This document shows positions 9,541 to 22,681 of a stretch of 64,000 bases of DNA, one piece after another. Numbering within the stretch: position 1 is the stretch's first letter; each line of letters begins with the position of its first letter. The stretch comes from Hypomyces perniciosus (lineage: Eukaryota; Ascomycota; Sordariomycetes; Hypocreales; Hypocreaceae), in contig SPDT01000002.1 of assembly GCA_008477525.1 (NCBI GenBank), positions 1,054,001 through 1,118,000 on the forward strand. Direction: 5' to 3'. Below the pieces are notes generated by a model. That model was given only the letters and a program-made list of their open reading frames with translations. It was not told the DNA's origin and ran no database searches. The translations under genes were made by a program, and so were the position numbers.

Positions 9541-11783
9541 AGGGTTTTGGTAGAGGAACCACATAGGGACGAGCACGCTAAAGGAGAAAAGAAATGCACT
9601 AAAACTTAGTGCAACGGATCCCTGGTGGGACTAACAGGTACTAAGATTAGTACAACAGAATACGGAGTACGGAGATGCCGGGCTCAAGATGGAGATACTA
9701 CTCGTATCAAGAAAGGGGGGAAAAGAGGCCTCAGAGTGGAAGGGAGAGAGCATCAAGAGATCACGGGACACAGCACAGGGTACCATATAATAAAGTACTA
9801 AAATAATCACCACCGTTTTCAGTGAAGTAGCTAAGTTTTCTAGGCCGCCATTAATCACTTTAATAATTCTCATTCATGAGGCTTGTTGACCAACAACTTG
9901 TGTGTCATCACTTGACAATCAAATATCTCCGCATCTTTATCACGGAATGCGGGGGGGGTGCATTATCTCCTAAGCACAGCATGGATTCCAGACATCGCTC
10001 GCTTGCACTAATATCCCTGAGGGCTTGCCGACCAGGCCATCATCACACCATCTTCTATCAATGCCGGAGATCTCATTCGCCAAGGTTCAACATCTCATGG
10101 CATCCATGGCATCCGGGGCCTGAGCTCCCAACGGGTACCCCTCCCGAATATCGCGGGGTTAAGTCTACGATAAACATAGTGGCTTTGAAACTGATCGCTG
10201 ACGGGCTGATGCTCTCCGGGTGGCTTGCCGGGCGTCTGTATTGAAGCCAATAGACATGATGCACTATTAGGGGTATTCCCGGGGTTGGTGCATCTAAGGT
10301 CATGAGGGCATTGAGTCGAGTCGAGGTGGTGAGCATCCCGAGAATGCACTCGCTGCCATGTCCTTCGCACGGCTCCCAAGAGCAGCGTTCAAAGTCACTG
10401 ACTCGCATTTAGTGGTACCGAGAATCTGGTTCATTCAGATCTATAAACAATTTGAACAGAAAGATAGAGGTCTCATCAGAGACTGATAGACATGGACACC
10501 CATTCAAACAACATCGTGATGGATGTTGATGTTAGCTCCTGTCGGGCCCTCGCAATGCCTACCCATAGGTGAACCAGAACCCTGGGACAAAAGCGTGCCA
10601 TCTGCTTTGTTTAGAATGGTTCCAGCCCCTCAAGCTGAATCTCGAAGCCCGCGCCACCAACGAGGCTCCCCAGACAACGGCTTGGAGAGGACTGTGTTGG
10701 TGGTGATATGTGGGGGTAGATCTGGAAGATGCATATTGATTCGAGCCTTCCAGTGGCAGCGTCTCGTGAGCGCTTTGGCAATTATTGGGCGCCTCCTGCA
10801 AGCGTCCATCCGCATAGCTGTCGCCTCCCTTGTAAGTATACTATCAAGTGATGCGACTGTCCAATGGGATGATGGCCTGGAAGCCCTTTCTCATACGAGT
10901 AATATCAGTGGGATTCGGGAAGATGAAAGACTAAAAGGGACTGGGGAAACGACCAATAGGGCACGTGGTGTGTATCCTGTTTGCTATGCGGTTCCCCAGG
11001 AAATTATCAGAGTACGAGTACCAACGAGACCATTTACGTGCTCCAGTGACTTCCATTTAATATTACTCTGGTCCAGAACATATGTTTCTGACTGCGTAAT
11101 CCGTACAAGTACGGAGTAGTCGTGTGGATCATTACTATAGATGCTCCATAGGCACCGGCCCGGCATTAGGCATCTCCACAAGGCAGAATAGAGAAACATC
11201 CGAAGATCCACACATAGTTATGGAGAACTTCGAACAGAATATCGCTGTCAATATATTGTACCTTGTACATACAGTTCTCGTGCCCTTTTTCACCGGTAGC
11301 CCAAGGTGGGTGACCAGCATCAGCCGTACAACAGACTAGGATGCGCCCCAAAGACAGGGCTTTGCGTCTCCCCTATGACCTTGCATACGAGATTAACAGG
11401 AACCATGCTTTGCCATTCGACCAACAATACGGAGTACAGAGTAGGAAGCGCGCATATGGCGTTTCCCCTGGGGATCCATGCTGTTGTTAGTATGGTGTAC
11501 ATGTCTTATACACGCATCTGCAAAATGTCTCAAGTCGATGTTGAACAGCCCAGCCAGCCAACGCCCTCCTCCGCCCTCCTCCACCCTTCACAAAAAATGT
11601 CTGGTTCGTGATCGACCACCAACAGATCCAACACTGCGTAGATAAGAATGGGGCTCTCCCCGCACTCTCTGCCGCAGCATAACAATTCTTCATCTCGTGA
11701 AGCATTTGTTATTGCGAGTTTTGTTCTCTGTTCTTCCTCTTGTGTGACAGACAGACAGGCAATCATCCCAACACGCCGCTGTC
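9541..11783. other. Intergenic, 2.2 kb
   Basis: No supported gene; the ORFs here lack codon structure or recognisable motifs. TACGGAGTA occurs at 9661 (twice, overlapping), 11110 and 11428. The last few hundred bases are the promoter and leader of the OPT transporter. Confidence 0.45.
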
Positions 11784-14610
11784 ATGTCTGCGGGCATTGA
11801 GAGCCACGACACGAAGACGAAGACGTCGGGCGGCGTTCTCGACGAGAAGGCGGTACGTGCGCAATTCCCATATATGTGCTCTATTTTAAATGTAACTAAC
11901 ATTATATCAATTATAGTATGAAGCTACGGTCGATGATACACAGTTGGGCGAGACCGACAATGTTGCCATCGCGCGCGATCTTGTCGTCACTGAAGATGAT
12001 TTGCTCGAGGCCAAGGAACTCGCCGCCTCTTACTCTCTTGAGGATGTGCGCCGAGTAAGTCCTCATCCATTGACCTTGAGGACAGCGACAGATACTAACA
12101 CAATAAACAGCTGATGACCATCGTTCACAAGCGCCACCAGCACGACCAAAACTTCCCCATGAACATCATCCATCGAATTGAAGAGTTCCTCAGTAAGTAA
12201 GCCCTCGAGCGCAATAGGCATTCACGACATTAACAATGGGAATTTCTCAGACAACGAGCATGTCTTTGAACAGCCCGAGAAGCATCAGCAGCTTATCAAC
12301 GAGATGAAGATCCAAGCTGCCCTTATCACCAACAATTCGCCATACGCCACCGTCCGAGCCGTTGTCGACAATCACGATGATCCTTCTATGCCCGTGTCCA
12401 CCACCCGTGCCTGGTTTATTGGTATCATCTTTTCCGCAGCTATTGCATTTATCAACGCCTTCTTCTCCATCCGCTTTCCAGCTATTGCTGTCGGCAACAA
12501 TGTTGTGCAATTACTGGCTTATCCCGTTGGCAAGTTCATGGACAGAACACTTCCCGACTGGGGCATCACACTCTTTGGAGTTCGACATAGCATTAACCCA
12601 GGTCCTTTCAACAAAAAGGAACATATGTTGATCTCACTCATGGCAGCAATTTCGGTATCACAGCCCTACACCAACAACATCGTCTGGATCCAGTATCTAC
12701 CCCAATTCTTCAACCAGAAATGGGCCAAGAACTTTGGTTACCAGATCATGGTTGCGCTATCAACCAACTTCATCGGCTACGGCCTTGCTGGCCTTTGCCG
12801 CCGCTTCTTGGTCTATCCATCGTACTGTGTCTGGCCAGTCGCTCTCGTCACTGTCGCCCTTAATTCAGCCTTCCACGACGACTCCAACCCTAGCGTCCCT
12901 GGTCCCTTCAAATCGATATCGTCCATGTCCCGCTTCAAATTCTTCGCCATTGCATTTGCCGCCATGTTCTTCTACTTCTGGATACCCAACTTACTCTTCA
13001 ATGGCTTGGCTCTCTTCAGCTGGATGACGTGGATTTCTCCCAACAACAAGCATCTGAGCATCATCACAGGTTCTCGCAAGGGCCTGGGCCTGAATCCTTT
13101 CCCGACCTTTGATTGGAACATTGTCACGGCGGACACCGAACCTCTCATCATTCCCTTCTTCACGACTCTTAACCTTTTCACCGGCGTCTTCTTCTTCCTG
13201 TTTGTCGTCATGGGCATCTACTACACCAACGCCTATCACTCTGCGTACTTCCCCATCATCACAAACGCGCCATTTGACCGCTTTGCCCGGCCATACAACA
13301 TCAGTATGATCTTAGACGACCGTGGCATTCTTGATCCCGAGAAATATCACGCCTACTCGCCGCCCTACATTGCCGCTGGAAACATCGTGACCAACTTCTC
13401 CTTCTTCACCATTTACACCGCGGCCCTCACTTACGGCTTCATCTACCACCGTGAGGATATCTTCAGGGGCTTCAAGTCTTTGTTCGATAGCTTTCGCCCA
13501 TCCAAGAAGCAGGCGATCCAAGAGGGTGAAGCTCTCGATATTCACAATCGCTTGATGAAGTCGTACCGTGAAGTCCCCGAATGGTGGTATCTCATCGTCC
13601 TCGCCATCTCCATCGCCCTCGGCTGCACTGCCATCGGTTACTATCCTACATACACCACCCCCGCCGTCGTTCCCTACGGCATCATCCTGTGCCTCATCTT
13701 CGTCGTCCCCACGGGCATCATCTTCGCCATGACAGGCATCGAAGTCTCTCTCAACGTGCTCGCCGAGTTCATCGGCGGCTCCTGGGTCGAAGGCAACGCA
13801 TTAGCCATGTGCTACTTCAAGACATACGGCTACATCACCTGCTCGCACGCACTGCACTTCTGCATGGACCTCAAGCTCGCGCACTACCTCAAGATTCCGC
13901 CGCGCTTCACGTTCTTCGCGCAGATGATCCCCACACTCGTCTCGACGTTCATCTGCGTCGGTGTTGTACAGTTTCAGATGAACCTCAAGGACGTATGCAC
14001 GCCGGCGGCGCCGTTCCAGTTCATCTGCGTTCAGCAGACGAGCTTCTTCACATCGGCCGTGCTATGGGGCACGGTTGGTCCGAAGCGACTATGGGGAACG
14101 AATGGTACTTACGCGGCTACTCTTGCTGGTTTCCCGGTAGGTATATGTGTCGTGCTGTTCTTCTGGGGTGCGAATAAGGTGTTCCCCAGGAACGCTATCC
14201 TGCGCAGTGTCCACCCTGTTGTCATCCTCTTTGGTGGATGTCTGTGGAACCCTCTCAACTTGACCTTCATGTGGCCTGCTGTGCCGGTAGCTTGCTTTTC
14301 TTGGCTTTTCATCAAGGTTCGCTATCTCGATCTCTGGGCCAAGGCATGTATTCCCTCTTCACTTTCCCGTGGAATTTAATGACAAGATGCTAACTCATCC
14401 TTACAGTACAACTACATCCTTTCCGCTGCCTTTTCATCAGGCATCGCCATCTCTGCCCTCATTCAGTTCTTCGGCCTCACATACAACAACATCTCTCTGG
14501 ATTGGTGGGGTAATAGGGTCATAGCCCAAGGATGCGAAGTCGCGGGCTGCAGGCTCAAGACCCTCGCTCCGGGCGAGTATTTCGGGCCTGGTCCTGGAGA
14601 ATTCCGCTGA
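11784..14610 (+). CDS. Oligopeptide transporter, OPT family
   Basis: Five exons: 11784-11852, 11917-12054, 12111-12192, 12251-14343, 14407-14610, giving 861 residues. All phases join cleanly and three introns have standard donors; intron 4 starts GCATGT, a GC-AG intron. The product has a hydrophilic acidic N-terminus (about 1-145) and then about 14-16 membrane segments. Family signatures include SINPGPFNKKEH after the first helices, the HAYSPPYIAAGN loop, EVPEWWYLIVLAISIALGC, TGIEVSLNVLAEFIGG and the terminal WWGNRV before a short G-E-Y-F-G-P-G-P-G-E-F tail. OPT proteins import tetra- and pentapeptides, glutathione or metal chelates with protons at the plasma membrane; the exact substrate cannot be read here. 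Length is in the usual 750-900 range. No mutation visible. It is alone between a gene-poor stretch and a relic. Confidence 0.93.
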
Positions 14611-15097
14611 TCTGTCACCACGTAGGAGTGGTAAATTTTCCATATCCCCTTTGCTTGATAATCAAGGGATATGAGTACGGTAGTGGCGCTCTGTGTGTTT
14701 TATGTTCAATGTTTTTATTTATGTGGTTCTGATGGGTTTGGAATACAATTGACGATTAACGACGATACCTTCGCTCAGTATACGAGTTGGATATTATACC
14801 TTGGTGGTTTAGGCTTAGGAATGAATGTAGTTGATGAAATGGCAATTTATTTATGATGGCACATGAAGTAACGCACTTTAGGATTTCATCATTTATTATC
14901 TGCAGTTGTTGATCCTCACGTTTTTTATCGGATGAGGGCAATGTTAACAACAAGCTGTTGCCGCTGGCCTCCCTGCCACCGCGATCCCCGGAGCAACAAG
15001 ATTATCGTTCCTGGAGAAACTAGTTTAGGATGGTAATTCCAATCGACGTTTTATTTTGGCGGGGAGACAGTAAATCCTTTTTGGAAGCTTCGAAATA
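14611..15097. other. Intergenic, 3' of the OPT gene
   Basis: AT-rich; no gene seen. Confidence 0.4.
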
Positions 15098-15490
15098 CTA
15101 ATCATAGTCGAGGATATTAGGCGTGATGCACTTTTTCCACTCTGTTTCGTGCCACAAGATACGCATCTGTACATTAGGGACAGGGAGGCAAAGCTGTCTG
15201 ACCATACCATCAGTGAAGAGCCCTGGCTCCCACTGGAATCGAATTGTGGCAGCAATGTCCATCATTTCCTCATCAGGCTGTTCCCATCTCATCGCACCCT
15301 TGGGATGGCCGCCTAACCTTTTGGTGCTATAGATGACTCGCATATTGTTAGTGATTACGGCTATATTATAATTGTAAGCCCTCAATACTTTGCCAGATAA
15401 CAAGTCAAGTCATGCCGCAGAGTGAAGAAGGAGTAAGCACGAGGAGTGAACGGCGCAGGACTCCAGGAGGCACGAATATACGCCCCTCAG
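15098..15490 (-). pseudogene. Two-exon coding fragment of unknown protein
   Basis: A likely 3' exon at 15098-15326 reads RLGGHPKGAMRWEQPDEEMM and ends KCITPNILDYD then stop. It is preceded by a good 62-bp intron (15327-15388; GTATTG donor, CACTAAC branch, CTATAG acceptor), and the frame continues upstream as TPRAYSFFTLRHDLTCYLAN until a stop near 15490. There is no ATG and no acceptable upstream exon, so this looks like the 3' end of a decayed gene. I do not recognise the product. It could also be an unrelated tail fused to the phosphotransferase relic next to it. Confidence 0.3.
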
Positions 15491-15689
15491 CGTCTAAAGT
15501 AATGGCAAGAGGGAAACATACATCTTTCTTATCGTTGGATGCCACACTCGACCTTCGTTGAACGGCCATCGAGAAGCTAAGAAGAGAAGAGGAGGAAACT
15601 GAAAAAGAAGTAAAGACATGGTAGGAGATGGGATTTACTGTACCCGCTTCCAGATAAACAAGAAAATTCATGTACCAAGACTTCCAACA

Positions 15690-16900
15690 GCAAACGCAAG
15701 AGTAGAATGCGCTGACAAAACGCTGGCTTCGGAAACGACATGATTGTGCTGTTGGGTCGACTCAAGTCGGCCTTGTAGGCGGCGTTTTGTCGTTCTCTCG
15801 CAGCAGCCACCGATGCACGGAGGGGATCTTCCGCTATGAATGCCTCAATTCGGTCTTCTAGGTCTCTCTTACCTCGTAGTATTTCAGGTTGAGGTATAGG
15901 TAAGTCACCTACGAAGTACTCAGCATCGGTCCAGTTCTCTAAAGCGCTTGCAGAGAGGATGCCCCCGCTTCCCCTCCACTTCATCCACTCACCGGCGAGA
16001 GGCTCGTTGCCATATTTTTTCGCGCTCTTGACTCCTAACAATGGCAAGGAAGTCCTCGAATGTATTTTGTAGGAATTCATCATAGAGGGATGGATACTCG
16101 AAATCCTCTGTAGAGGATGGGAACCACACGACTCCACTCCCAATCCAAGACAGCAGTGACAACCATATTCTCATCAACTAGAATGTTGCGGGATGCAAAG
16201 TCACCATGAACCAAAACAAAGGTCCATCACCAAGGTCCGCATCAACCCATTCCTCGGCATGCTTAGGAAAGGCAAAATGGTAGAGTGAATCCACCGCCAT
16301 GCCTTCTTCCGTCGGCCTTTGACCATTGGAACACAAACGACTTATCTATCCCCCGATTCGAGTCACACGAAAGATAGAGATTCTAACTTCCACTTGCCCT
16401 ATTCCTGCTGCACCATGGCGGCGTGGAGAGAGTGTGTGCATGGCTCTGAGTTGTGATGTAAAGACGTAAGGCGCGGGACCGCGTCGTCGCTTATTGACTC
16501 GATAAACTGCTCGCGTTCGCGTTCGCGATAAACGGGGTTCTCGGCGATCCGGCTGTTCGACAACTGGAGGCTCTTGGAGGTCGAGATGGTTGACGTTATC
16601 TGGCACTGAAAGTCATCGTCAGTGATCAGGGAATCGACCGCAATGGTCTCCAAGCCGGGTATTCCTCAATAGCACGATACAGATGGACACCACGGGCCAA
16701 TCTCATGGCTGACCACCTGATAGCAACCTTGTCCTTGAGTTGCACGTTTGAAGCCAAAAGGATTCGGCAAAATCTTCTGCTGAACCCTCTGGTGGTTCAT
16801 AAGCAGCCTCCGAGTTCGATTTGTGTATAATAGCCCGTCATATTCTGTAGAGGCCACTCTCCGCTGACAAAGAGGATCTTGGCTACAGCAAACTGAATCT
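15690..16900 (-). pseudogene. Broken aminoglycoside-phosphotransferase-fold (APH) protein
   Basis: Minus-strand frames, read in order, give WSAMRLARGVHLYRAIEEYP (about 16660-16720), FAFPKHAEEWVDADLGDGPL (about 16225-16285), VLVHGDFASRNILVDEN and TAVLDWEWS (about 16140-16230), FEYPSLYDEFL and FEDFLAIVRSQEREK, and KKYGNEPLAGEW...GSGG...ALENWTDAEYF...AFIEEDP-like and AAARERQ. H-G-D-F-x-x-R-N-I and L-D-W-E-W are the catalytic and metal motifs of fungal APH/choline-kinase-like proteins. Each junction needs a frame change. One is at a run of six A (about 16020), where removing one A would restore E-K-Y-G-N; another is just before V-L-V-H-G-D. The gene is therefore dead unless several of these are sequencing errors. 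Confidence 0.75.
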
Positions 16901-16980
16901 CTCGTGGCCGAAGGAAAAGCGAGCCAAGGGGACGAATATACGCGTAATCTGGAGACTAAGCCCCGCGGTCGAGAATTCAA

Positions 16981-17936
16981 GGCCCCAGCTTCTATGACGC
17001 ATTGCGTCTTCCCCTCGTCAAAACCAATCTCTATCTATGGAGTCACCATTGTCACCATCATTTATATTCTCCTCCTCCTCGTCTTCCGTAGGCTTATCCA
17101 TCTACCAAATCGTTTGCCTGAACTGCCGAGAACGACTCATCATCCATCCTCATGAGTGGACGAGCCGCCAGGTCGAGCTGCTGCAGTTCTCACTCGAACA
17201 GCCTGTTCCAGCACCGCCCCTTTCTCGACCTACGCCGACAAAAAGGATGCCGCCCTAAGTGCCCGCAATCTGAACTGCAATATATGGAACTCTCGCCAGG
17301 GCAGCCTGGAGTATATCCTTGCAGCCGAGGAATATCCACTCGTCCGCTTGTTCGTCCGCCTGCTATTGCTGCATACATCGATCACCATGGCCTTGGGAGC
17401 ATGCGCTTCCAAAGCTTGAAAACATGTCGGAAAAGGTCAAACAGACACGTCAGTAACCTATTCCGGCTCAAATTAAAGATAGTCACTTAACAGAGCCCCT
17501 GCATGATCCATCCATTGCGGCGCTCTTGATATTGTTGGCCCAGTGTCAAAGTGATTCTTCACAATTGGCCACCTTCTTGGTATAGCTTTGTGAATCCCAT
17601 TTGGTCTTCTCTCTGTTAATACTATCTCCCTTCAGTCTCAAGTGCTATTCACTCAAGGCGAGGTTGGTCAGGAAGCCGAACATATTCACACATTTGCCGC
17701 TAACATCCCCCTTTTCTCTTCTAGAAAAGCTCGACTTTCCCACCCGCGCTCCTCCAGCGATAGCTTCTAAAACTGTCTTGATTCGACACACAGTGATACC
17801 ATACATTAAGAGCTCCAGATTGTTATTACATTAGAGGGAATTGACGCTACAATTTAGATGCGCAAAGGGAGAACCGGTTTCGGAAATTCGACACATTCCT
17901 ACTCCCTCCTTAAAGGAATGGCAGACTTCGTTCCTC
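16981..17936. other. Intergenic
   Basis: No gene supported. Several short ORFs overlap on both strands without motifs. Confidence 0.4.
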
Positions 17937-18966
17937 TTACAAGGCAAAGGCAGCAAGACCTGCAACAACTGCCGCCACATTAAGACCGATCATTGTGGCA
18001 CCAGATGATGGGACACTGGTCGGCTTGGACGTCTGAGTGCCAGTAGGCATCGTCGTGCCGGTTGCCGTAGTCGTGCCATTCGCCTTGGTCGGCTGAATCA
18101 CCGCCTCATACGCAGCACATGTAGCATTTGCCTTCACCTCGGGACAGTCATTGGCGATACAAATAGCCTGCAACTGTGCGCCCTGGGATTTAATCACCGT
18201 GGTAGGCGGCGAGCAGCGCATTCCAAAGAGACTGGTGAGAGCATCCGCCACGATTTTGATGTCCGACTCGGCGACGCCGAAGGATGCTGCTGCGAGGCCA
18301 ACTTGTGTGATAAAGTAGGTGAGTTCAGCCTCGCCGAGGCCCATGAATTTGTGGACTTGGTACATTGAGGATTCGCCTTGATACGAGGGGAATGCGGGTG
18401 AGCCTTGCATGGTGCACCCGAGCAGGGAGCCGAAGAATTGGTAGAGATGGGTGAGGAGGAAGCTACAGAGGTCAGTATAACATATTCATAAATGAAGTGA
18501 GCTGAGCGATAGACTGACTATTGCCTCGAGCTCTTGTCTTCGGCAGGCATATTCTTCATCAAAGGAGCTGCGCCGCCGCCGTCGAGGAAGTTGGCCGAGA
18601 CGCCTGTTTTGCCGCCGGTGTTGGTTGAGGCAAGTTCGCCGCTGAAGTATGGGAGAAGGTTCACGTTTTTGCCGTTGATTTGGCCCTCAGCGAGGATGCC
18701 GGGGACTTTGACGCCGACGTTGGGCATTGTGTCTGGTGGGTTTGTGTTAGCATTGAGAATACATATTGATGAAAGCAAGTAGTCTTGAGTTGCTTACAGT
18801 TACCAATGACAACCGTGTTGACAAGAAGAGTCAGAAGGGTAGCTTGGTTCTCAGCAGTGTTCTCCTTGAGGAGAGCTGTTGTGTAGTAATCGCAGATCGG
18901 CGTGTCCGAGGGACGTTGAGCGCCGGCTGTTGCAGCCATAAGGAGAGCAAGACTGAAGAAGCGCAT
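17937..18966 (-). CDS. GPI-anchored secreted protein, conserved fungal type
   Basis: Three exons on the minus strand: 18798-18966, 18519-18732 and 17937-18462, giving 302 residues. The joins (GTAAGC and GTCAGT donors; exons of phase 1 and 2) produce GNYTMPNV and RQYFLLTHLYQFFGSLLGC. Residues 1-16 form a signal peptide. The mature part has six or more cysteines and an extended middle with predicted helices; the end is a Thr/Ser/Pro-rich stalk (ANGTTTATGTTMPTGT...) followed by SSGATMIGLNVAAVVAGLAA, a typical GPI omega site and hydrophobic tail. It should be displayed on the cell surface or wall. No enzyme motif is visible; function unknown. The strong signal peptide and anchor decide the gene model. 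Confidence 0.85.
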
Positions 18967-21481
18967 CTTGGTGGATTCCTGGGTCGTCCTAGATTCTCTT
19001 GAATGTCTTCGGTGTTATGAGAGGTTGAGCGATCGAAGAAGTTATTTGGGAGTCTTTGGCCTTGGAATTAATAAGAGAAAGCAGGACCTCACTATAGTCA
19101 CGCTGGATAGCTTGACATTTATCAACGTCGTCTCGATGATTGTATCCCTTTTCATCAGCCACTAAGGGCGAATAGCTCTCTTTGAGTCTAGACTTGTAAA
19201 GATGGCCGGATACCTGAGCATCCGGAGGAGCTGTGGCGTCCTATGCTAGCTCAAGTAAATCACACCGATAAAACACGGGCATTGACTGACGTCATGTCTG
19301 GCCCTTGCAGACGAATTGAGAAGGGCACGATAGCTCTAGAATGACTAGGAGGATTAGGCTATTCCCTTTTGCGGGGAAGACATTGTTTAGATCGAGAAGT
19401 GGCTTGCAAGATCGGAGATTTATGTCCATTCAAGGACATTTCATTTCCAAGTTGATCCAGCCCTGTATGCAGCATGCCTCGATGAAATTCACGAGTTCAG
19501 TCATTGAGATTTGAGGGATGACGAAGAAATAAGCTGGTCTAGAAACTCGTTTAGGCTTCATATGTTGTACGACTTCCTCAGTATTCCTAAGGCTTTTCGC
19601 AATTTCCCACTATCCTCATGATTCCACTCTTCGTTTAGGCCTCTATGAGCTATGGACCCCAGCTCTTTATTATCAGGCTCTCTCCGCATATCACCAGGAA
19701 CTGTTAATCTCCAGCCGCTAACCGTGCATTCTGCTAAGTTTTTGGCACTTCTCTGTCCCCCACAGTGTGTTTTAGATCAACCAATGACCTCGATCGCGTT
19801 ACTAAAGCGTAACCCGGATTCTTGGCTGAATGTTATTAGCAAATGATCTGCATTGGCAAGCTCAGGGGTGGACCCGAGTAGCGCGTAGTGGCGTCCGATT
19901 TATACGCCGGATGCCAACACATCCGAGATTCCGCACGGCTTCTCGAGTTGCCGGATGTTTTTTGTCTTACATTATCCGAGCCTCTGTAATTGCCTTTAGC
20001 CATCTTTCCATTGGCTGTCCACGGCTTGTTGGTTTGCTGTGGATTGTTGAGCGCGCGTCGGTGCTTTTGTTGCTGAGACTGAATCCATTGATCTTCACCA
20101 GCATAATATTAATCCCTCGCCTGGTATGCAACACTGGAGTTTAGCTAAGGAGAATATAGTAAACAAGAATAAACCATAGGCCAATGATGTTACATCTCTA
20201 CTATCACTTTTGAGTCCTGCTTTCCTAATTGAACATGGCCTAGCTATTTTAGCGTCGCTAGATACTGTCTCGGGAGCAAAGGGGAAAACAGGTACAAGAG
20301 CTTTTATGGCAATTGGGGCGCTTCCGGGTGAACAACACTCGTTTATGCATGATCTGGAATCATTCTTCTGAATCCCATTCTAGATATGTATCCATTTGAT
20401 CATCTCATTGGCGGTGAGTATGACTCACTGGTTCCAAAGACGACTTATATCTATGACATCCATGGGGTGCTCCAGCAAGGTCAGGAGAAATAGATCCGGT
20501 TCGTCAATTTGGCTCATTCTCTTCTACCCAACTCCGTTTCGGCAGGACTGGCAGATCCTTGAGTCATGCTGAAAGACAGATTCCTACACTCCCAAAAAGA
20601 CTAAAGAAGGGGACTTTGACGGGGCAACATGTTTGCTATGTCTCAAATCCTGAGCCTGAACCCCACCCCAACACACAGAGCCCTACGCTTTGAACCACCA
20701 GTATCCCATCAATCATCAGGTGGCCGTGCACTATTCTTGTGCCCGAGGCTAGTCTGGAGAACAAGGAGATGACCCCTTTCCAAGGCCCATACGTCCCAGG
20801 TCTTATGACTCGCTTCATGCAGCAACTATTGGATAGTAAATTTTATTGTTTAGTCGATTTGTGGCTTTGTCTATCCATGGGATTTAGCGAGCGAGGCACT
20901 GAGGAAAGCTTCGGTTTCTAGCTTTTGTTTGTTTGAAATACCTGATGTTTATGGGATGAAATGGAGCGTTTGCAGGGCCGATCACGTCCGTGTTGCTCTA
21001 CTCCCCTTTGTCACTTCCCTCTGCTTTCCTTGGTCACTCTGCTCTTGCGGTTATCTTGAAAATCCCGGCTGTATCTATCCATCCACAGTCATGACAGTTT
21101 GTTATGGTAGCTAGACTTAGCTGTAGCAAGGTACTGAATGAATCGCTGGAGAAGTCTATATTGGGTGAGGCAAGCTAGCCATCCCTCCGAGATTGAGTTG
21201 CTAGCTAGTGTCAACCTTAGTAATGGATAATTCCACATCACGGTACATTCCTTCATTCCTAACTAGCTTGCAACAACGGCTGGATCCGTAAGTCAATGAC
21301 GATATCATGACAACTACATTACCTAGTTCAAGGACCCGGATAGTTAGCAGGTTCTGTGTATTTAAGTAGCAGCTTTTCCCACCCAGCTTGGGATCAACAA
21401 GAGTGTCGAATTCTATCATTTTATGCATCTACAAATGAGCACTCACACTGTTGATCTGTGATTGATAGCTGGTATTATTAT
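18967..21481. other. Intergenic, 2.5 kb
   Basis: No supported gene on either strand. The first bases are the promoter of the GPI-protein gene; the remainder shows only short ORFs without motifs. Confidence 0.4.
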
Positions 21482-22566
21482 TTAGAAGCATGGCTGGCTG
21501 TTTGTTCCAAGCTCTTTTGGGGAAATGTTATAGTTGTTCAAAGCCTGTAGGAGTTCTTCCTCCTCATTTGGACCAGGTGGTTGTATATAGTGCGGGGAAA
21601 GGAGAGGTTGCCTGTTTGGATGGATGTTGCCCACATTTTCACCGAGACCAGTTTCACTCATCTGACTGATTTGACTGATGTCGTATGAGCCTGGAACCCT
21701 CAGTTCCCGTGATGGGTCTTCCCTTCGCTTGCCGTCGCGTATTTCCTCGCGTCGCGGGGATGAAACCATAGCGTTGCCTGTGCCGACAGGGCGGTCAACC
21801 TGTGTTGGTCCGTCAACAGGGAGTTCTGGGTGCAATATGGAACCGCCCAGGTCTATCTCGCTTGAGATATCTGATGACAAAATCAAGATTGATGTGTCCC
21901 CTGGTCTGCTGTCTGACTTTGCAGTGGAATCACCGCCAATGGGTGGCGGTAGGTCCAAACCTACACTCAAAAAGGGTGGTGTGCGCGGCCCTAGTGTCGT
22001 CGTAGTGGATAGTATTGGTCTCACGCTAGGCAGTGATGCAGAGGAACGTGGAGTTTGACAGGCTGAATTTCTTTCTGTGTGGCCGATGATATGGATCGCG
22101 ATTTTGTCCGCCGCGGTGGTGGAACATCAGGCTGGTGCTGTTGTGTCCATAAATCGGCCCCCTGCTCAGCGATCGCCTCAATGCGTCCTCTTGTACGCGG
22201 AGTCACTGACGCTTCGATGCGTCTGTGAAAGTGTTCTTCTTCCAGTTTCTGCAGCGCCTGTTTAATTGCATAGATCGGCTCATTGGGATTCTTATCCCAA
22301 CTTGCTGGATAAGTGTTAACTGGCTGTTCCAGTAGGTGTTGCTCACAGTAGGTCGAAAGTCTATCAAAGTCTGCAGCCGCCAATTGTTGAAATAACGGAT
22401 GTTGGGCGGCTTCGATTCGTTCCATACTGGATTCGTTGAATGGTATGTAGTTGGTGCCGAGGGCTGGGTAGTATCGCAGAAGTGTATGATTGTCTTTGCG
22501 ATTAGATGGTGCTGCATACCGCGTTGCATTACGCCATATGCAACAAAGGTGCAAAATTGCTACCAA
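21482..22566 (-). other. Two overlapping ORFs of a possible broken gene or mobile element remnant
   Basis: The first ORF (22566 to 22021, 181 codons) is polar, with a charged helical stretch (QALQKLEEEHFHRRIEAS), and the second (to 21482, about 180 codons) is Pro/Ser-rich and disordered. Near 22060 the sense switches frame: the first frame ends soon in VPLHHCLA, while the second frame, followed upstream, reads smoothly TPRSSASLPSVRPILSTTTT. This suggests one protein of about 360 residues split by a frameshift or an unseen intron. No family recognised; a mobile-element origin is only a guess from the gene-poor setting and the inverted repeat just upstream at 22682-22752. Confidence 0.25.
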
Positions 22567-22681
22567 TTATCACGAAGGTGATCAAAATGACGGGTGTCAA
22601 CCAGGTAAAAAGCGTGAATGAAAGAACTAACTAAAAGTGCGAACTGCGAAGGGCTATCTATTTGTTGTCATCTACCACAAA

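Noticed and set aside
10523..11119. 198-codon plus ORF
   Set aside because: No family feature, poor codon pattern, and the likely start is non-ATG.
11784..18966. Secondary-metabolite or transport cluster joining OPT, APH relic and GPI protein
   Set aside because: No synthase, regulator or shared promoter; APH is broken; grouping is chance.
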